9,942 nt of DNA, from the NCBI GenBank assembly GCA_030916665.1, contig JAUPWC010000391.1:1-9942 (forward strand), given 5' to 3'. This document shows positions 6,081-9,942 of this stretch, piece by piece. The translations under genes and the position numbers were made by a program. The stretch is from Verrucomicrobiota bacterium. Its GTDB lineage: Bacteria; Verrucomicrobiota; Verrucomicrobiia; Opitutales; Opitutaceae. The stretch's first letter is position 1. Every line of letters begins with the position of its first letter. A model generated the notes under the pieces. The model saw only the letters and a list, made by a program, of their open reading frames with translations, made no database searches and had not been told where the DNA came from.

Positions 6081-6271
6081 CGGCTGGATGCTTGGCGGTG
6101 ACCCGCGGTTGTCCATCCCGGAGTTTGCGGTGCGGCTCATGGCTTGCCCTTCCGCGGGCGACGACAAAGATATCACCCAACATGGCACCTGAGGCCGGGT
6201 GTCCTGATCTAAGAACCGATCGTCCGCCGCGTCTCCTACCCTGCGGTCCCCAGCCCGACTCCTCAGCGCCC

Positions 6272-9200
6272 ATGAAAACCCGCCTCTCCCTCGGCCTTGC
6301 CCTGCTCCTCGCCTGCGTCACCGCCCTGTCCGCCGCCTCGCGCCGGGCGCAGTGGGAAAAAGTCGAACAGGCCCGCGATCAGAAGCTCCCTCAATCCGCC
6401 CTCGCCGCGCTCGAACCCATCATCGCCAGCGCCATCGCCGACAAGAAATACGCCGAGGCGCTCAAAGCCATCGGCCAGAAAATCTCCTTCGAGCGCCAGA
6501 TCCAGGGCAACAAGCCGGAGGAACAGATCGCGGGCCTCCTCGCCGAGCTGGCGCGGACGCCGCCCGAGATGAAACCCGCCGTCGAGGCCCTCGTGGCGCG
6601 CTGGTATTGGATTTATTTCCAACGCAACCGCGGGCGCTTCCTGCAACGCACCCAGACCGCCACGTCGCCCGGCGCGGATTTTCAGACTTGGGACTTGGCA
6701 CGCCTTCTCTCGGAGGTGGACCGACACTACACCGCCGCCCTCACCGACGAAAAAATCCTCAAGGCCACGCCGGTCAGCGCCTACAACGACCTGCTCGAAC
6801 GCGGCAACGTGCCCGACGCCTACCGCCCCACCCTGTTCGATTTCTTCGCCCATGAGGCGCTGGAATTTTACCGCACGGGCGAGCAGGGCGCAGTCCGCGT
6901 GGAGGACAGTTTCGTCATCGACAGTAACGATCCGATCTTCGACGACGCCGACGCGTTCATCCGCTGGCAACCCGCCACCACCGACACCGACGCCCCCGCC
7001 CTGAAGTCAGTGCGGCTCCACCAGAAGCTCCTCGAGTTCCATCGCCACGACCTCGACAAATCCGCCTACTACGACGCCGACTTCGCCCGCCTGACCTACG
7101 GCCGCAACGTCGCCGTCGGCAGCAACAAGGAGGAGCGCTACCAAGCCGCGCTGGAGCGTTTCATCGAGACCACGGAAAAGCACGAGATCTCCGCTCGCGC
7201 CCTGAACGAACTCGCTACCCGGCTCAACGCAGCCGGCGACCCGACCAAGGCCCACGAGCTGGCCCTTCGCGCGATCGAGGCCTTTCCGAAAAGCGCCGGA
7301 GCCACCGCCTGCTCCAACCTTGTCCAGCAGATCGAGGCGAAACAGGCTTGGCTGACCACGGAGTCAGTCTGGAGCGCTCCGTGGCCGACGCTCAACGTGA
7401 ACTACAGGAACGTCACGCGGGTCTATTTCCGCGCCGTGCCCGTCAGTTTTGCGGACCATCTCTCCCGGTCGCACTGGGGCGAAACGCCGAACTTCATCCA
7501 GGAAAATCTCGCCCGCACCCCGGCGCTGGTGTGGTCGGCCGAGCTGCCCCCGACCAAGGATTTTCGCCCCCGCACGGAATACCTGCCCGCACCCACGACC
7601 CTGAAGCCGGGCTATTACGAGATCTTTGCCAGTCACGATCCGTCCTTCGGCTTCGAGGAAAACCAAGTCAGCATGACCCGCGTCTGGGTCAGTGAACTGG
7701 CCTTGGTCACGCAGCCCGATCAGAATGACGGCTACCTCAACGGCTTTGTGCTGAAGGGTGGCAGTGGTGAGCCGGTCGCCGGGGCGCTGGTGCAGGCGTG
7801 GGAACGCAACCGCGAGGGATGGTTCAAGCCGGCGGAGCGCATACGGACCGACGCAGACGGCCGCTTCCAAATAAAGTCCAGACGGGATCTCACCCGGGAC
7901 CTGATGCTGCTGGCCGAGCATGAGGGCCAGGCCGTGGCCAACGGCGACCCGCTGAGCATTTACCCTTGGCACTCCAACGAGCCCACCATCGAGGAGCAGA
8001 CCGTTTTTTTCACCGACCGCGCGCTCTACCGTCCCGGCCAGATCGTCCATTACAAGGGAATCTGTATTGAAAGCTCCGAGGGGAACTCCACCTACGAGAC
8101 CATCGCCGAGCAGCGCGTGACCGTCGTCCTTGCCGATGCCAATGGCAAGGAGGTCGCCCGCGCCGAGCATACGACCAACGACTATGGCTCCTTCAGCGGC
8201 AGTTTCACTGCACCGCGTGACCGCGTGACCGGTTACATGTCACTGCGGACACAGAATGCACCGCACGGCTCCACGGGCTTCCGCGTCGAGGAATACAAGC
8301 GACCGAAATTCCAAGTGGAGATCGCCGCCCCGACCGAGGCCCCCAAGCTCGGCACCGCCACTCGTGTGACCGGCAAGGCCGTCGCCTACACCGGCGCCGC
8401 CATCGGCGGGGCCAAGGTCAAGTGGAGCGTTCTACGCACAACCCAGATGCCCTACTGGTGCTGGTGGTGGCCTAGCCATTCCATGCAGGTCATCGCCCAT
8501 GGCACGGCTGAAACCGCGGCAGACGGGACATTCACCGTCGAGTTCACGGCCGCGCCGGATCGAGCCGTGCCGGAGAAAAACGAGCCGGTGTTCCAATTTT
8601 CCATTCACGCCGACGTCGTGGACAGCACCGGCGAGACCCGCTCCGCCGACCAACACATTCGCGTCGGCTACACCACACTGCAGGCCACCCTCCTCGCCGA
8701 CGAATGGCAGACCCCGGAAAATCCGGTGGTGTTCGTGATCGGCACGCGCTCGCTGGACGACGTCCCGCAGGCGGCCGCGGGCAAGCTGACCATCCACTCG
8801 CTCAAGCAACCCTTGCAGGTGGTTCGGACGAGTCCGGGACTGGAGGGACTGTCTTCGTATCGCCCGCATCACTATTTTCCTGTCCGCCCGAATGTGCCCA
8901 CCGTGCCCAAGGTCGATCCGACCAAGCCCGAAAGCTGGGAAACGGATCGCAAGCTGTCCGAACTCGCCTTCAAGACCGGCAGCGACGGACTCACGGAACT
9001 CAAGGCCGCGCTGCCCGCCGGCATCTACCGCGCCGAACTCACCACCAAGGACCGTTTCGGCAAAACCGTCACGGCCCGCCACATTTTGCAGGTGCTGGAC
9101 CCGGCGGCCCCGCGCTACGGCGTGAAGATCCCCAATCACCTCGCCGCCCCCAAGTGGTCGGTCGAACCCGGCGAGGAGTTCAAGGCGCTCTGGGGCACGG

Positions 9201-9942
9201 GCTATCCCACGGGCCGGGCCTTCGTCGAGCTGGAGAGCGCGGGGAAAACGCTCAAGAGCTACTGGACCGACGCTGCGCGCACCCAGGAACTCATCACCCT
9301 GCCCATCACGGAAAACCTGCGCGGCGGCCTGACCCTGCGCGTGACCTATGTCCGGGAAAACCGGGCCTATCCCAACGAGCAGATCGTGAACGTGCCGTGG
9401 ACGAACAAACAGCTGAGCCTCAAATGGGAGAGCTTCCGCTCCAAGCTCCTGCCCGGCCAGCCGGAAACCTGGACCGCCGTCATCACCGGCCCGGATGCGG
9501 AACGCGCCACCGCCGAGATGGTGGCTTCGCTCTACGACGCCTCGCTCGACCAATACTCAAACCACGAATGGCCCGGTGGTTTCGAAGTCTTCCGCCGCGA
9601 GGAAGCCGCCGGACCCGCCTCCCTGCACAACAGCCTGATCGGTTTCAATCACGTCGGAGGACACTGGCAGGTGAAATTCCGTCCGGTTGAATGGCGCTAC
9701 CGGTCTTTCAGTCAGGATCTGCGTGGCTGGACCTACTACAGCGACGAAGATGTGCTCATCCTGTCGCCGTTCATGGTGTCGGCAGAGTCAGACGGCGGCT
9801 ACGCGTCCGCCGGCACGCTGGCCGGAAATCGTATGCGCACCGAACTGCGCGATGTCGGCAATGCCGTCAGCGTGGTGAACAGCCAGTTCTTGAAAGACGT
9901 ATCCGCAAACGACGTCGCCATGCCTGCTGAGGCACTAGCGAT
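6272..9942 (+). CDS. alpha-2-macroglobulin-family protein with TonB-plug-like insert (3' end beyond window)
   Basis: The first 1223 codons are seen, open to the window edge. The N-terminus (MKTRLSLGLALLLAC) is an export signal; LLAC at 12-15 could be a lipobox, or cleavage may fall near residue 21. Residues 25-480 are a helical region with a TPR-like part at about 288-357. Residues 485-535 (GYLNGFVLKGGSGEPVAGA) resemble a carboxypeptidase-regulatory/Ig fold. TDRALYRPGQIVHYKG (581-596) is the MG2 hallmark. A Trp cluster PYWCWWWPS (727-735) and later beta-rich MG domains follow. QLSLKWESF (1047-1055) leads to SLYDASLD (1086-1093), which normally precedes the bait region. From 1160 the chain becomes a TonB-plug signature. 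Macroglobulins are envelope protease traps; this type most resembles the large Bacteroidota form. Whether an A2M/thioester half or a receptor barrel follows is unseen. Confidence 0.9.
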   Translation, partial: MKTRLSLGLALLLACVTALSAASRRAQWEKVEQARDQKLPQSALAALEPIIASAIADKKYAEALKAIGQKISFERQIQGNKPEEQIAGLLAELARTPPEMKPAVEALVARWYWIYFQRNRGRFLQRTQTATSPGADFQTWDLARLLSEVDRHYTAALTDEKILKATPVSAYNDLLERGNVPDAYRPTLFDFFAHEALEFYRTGEQGAVRVEDSFVIDSNDPIFDDADAFIRWQPATTDTDAPALKSVRLHQKLLEFHRHDLDKSAYYDADFARLTYGRNVAVGSNKEERYQAALERFIETTEKHEISARALNELATRLNAAGDPTKAHELALRAIEAFPKSAGATACSNLVQQIEAKQAWLTTESVWSAPWPTLNVNYRNVTRVYFRAVPVSFADHLSRSHWGETPNFIQENLARTPALVWSAELPPTKDFRPRTEYLPAPTTLKPGYYEIFASHDPSFGFEENQVSMTRVWVSELALVTQPDQNDGYLNGFVLKGGSGEPVAGALVQAWERNREGWFKPAERIRTDADGRFQIKSRRDLTRDLMLLAEHEGQAVANGDPLSIYPWHSNEPTIEEQTVFFTDRALYRPGQIVHYKGICIESSEGNSTYETIAEQRVTVVLADANGKEVARAEHTTNDYGSFSGSFTAPRDRVTGYMSLRTQNAPHGSTGFRVEEYKRPKFQVEIAAPTEAPKLGTATRVTGKAVAYTGAAIGGAKVKWSVLRTTQMPYWCWWWPSHSMQVIAHGTAETAADGTFTVEFTAAPDRAVPEKNEPVFQFSIHADVVDSTGETRSADQHIRVGYTTLQATLLADEWQTPENPVVFVIGTRSLDDVPQAAAGKLTIHSLKQPLQVVRTSPGLEGLSSYRPHHYFPVRPNVPTVPKVDPTKPESWETDRKLSELAFKTGSDGLTELKAALPAGIYRAELTTKDRFGKTVTARHILQVLDPAAPRYGVKIPNHLAAPKWSVEPGEEFKALWGTGYPTGRAFVELESAGKTLKSYWTDAARTQELITLPITENLRGGLTLRVTYVRENRAYPNEQIVNVPWTNKQLSLKWESFRSKLLPGQPETWTAVITGPDAERATAEMVASLYDASLDQYSNHEWPGGFEVFRREEAAGPASLHNSLIGFNHVGGHWQVKFRPVEWRYRSFSQDLRGWTYYSDEDVLILSPFMVSAESDGGYASAGTLAGNRMRTELRDVGNAVSVVNSQFLKDVSANDVAMPAEALA
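9749..9942 (+). other. TonB-dependent-receptor plug signature within the macroglobulin gene
   Basis: Residues 1160-1223 of the macroglobulin read DEDVLILSPFMVSAESDGGY, then ASAGTLAGNRMRTELRDVG and AVSVVNSQFLKDV. This 'LSPF.V......GY....TLAGNR..T.LRDVG..VSVV...FL.D' pattern is the start of the plug domain in Opitutaceae TonB-dependent receptors, including the TonB-box-like stretch. It is in frame with the MG domains, with no stop or frameshift that I can see in the joining segment (9540-9760). It continues beyond the window. Confidence 0.8.

Noticed and set aside
6144..6176. TTGCCC ... TATCAC as a promoter for the macroglobulin gene
   Set aside because: The spacer is 21 bp and the -10 match poor. 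The 191-bp divergent gap 6081-6271 shows no promoter I can support.
6081..6188. Longer carbonic anhydrase starts at 6116, 6140 or 6188
   Set aside because: They add residues absent from the Can family and not resembling a signal peptide; the ATG at 6080 gives numbering identical to E. coli Can at the zinc ligands.
6263..6970. Minus-strand open frame opposite the macroglobulin N-terminus
   Set aside because: Low-complexity Gly/Leu/Val antisense product; the plus strand has the signal peptide and helical domain.
8432..9553. Minus-strand open frame of 373 codons opposite the macroglobulin gene
   Set aside because: The plus-strand frame carries continuous MG-domain motifs here; the minus frame is GC-driven.

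Overview
The window looks like chromosomal DNA from a Verrucomicrobiota bacterium, most likely Opitutaceae-like. The grounds are high GC, a Gram-negative lipid A operon with a fused lpxC-fabZ, C-rich leaders with no Shine-Dalgarno sequence, and a TonB-plug signature of the 'LSPF.V......GY...TLAGNR' kind typical of Opitutaceae outer-membrane receptors. This assignment is inference from sequence features; there is no rRNA or taxonomic marker here.

Left part (1-1732): the last 28 codons of a DUF971-domain protein (+) converge on a secreted 405-residue protein of unknown function (-) that ends in a TonB C-terminal-like domain. A GC hairpin lies between them. The gap 1450-1732 holds a long imperfect palindromic repeat and a 12-bp palindrome.

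Middle part (1733-4656): lipid A operon lpxC/fabZ -> lpxA (-, 4 bp apart), divergent from efp (elongation factor P, +), which has a recognisable promoter and a textbook intrinsic terminator. The fused enzyme provides LpxC, the committed step of lipid A synthesis, and FabZ of fatty-acid elongation. LpxA, the first acyltransferase of the pathway, follows it.

Repeat-rich part (4657-5411): a small VOC (glyoxalase-like) metalloprotein gene (-) sits between three copies of a TCATYCTGAGCGAAGC-type repeat, a periodic ATCCGTG tract and a nested TTATTGG inverted repeat.

Right part (5412-9942): a beta-class carbonic anhydrase (-, Can-like, all zinc and bicarbonate-site residues present) is divergent from a very large alpha-2-macroglobulin-family gene (+) that runs off the window. 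Its exported product has an N-terminal helical/TPR-like region, a carboxypeptidase-regulatory-like Ig fold, an MG2 domain and further MG domains. Where a bait region is expected, it carries a TonB-dependent-receptor plug signature. This macroglobulin/plug chimera is the most interesting item in the window.
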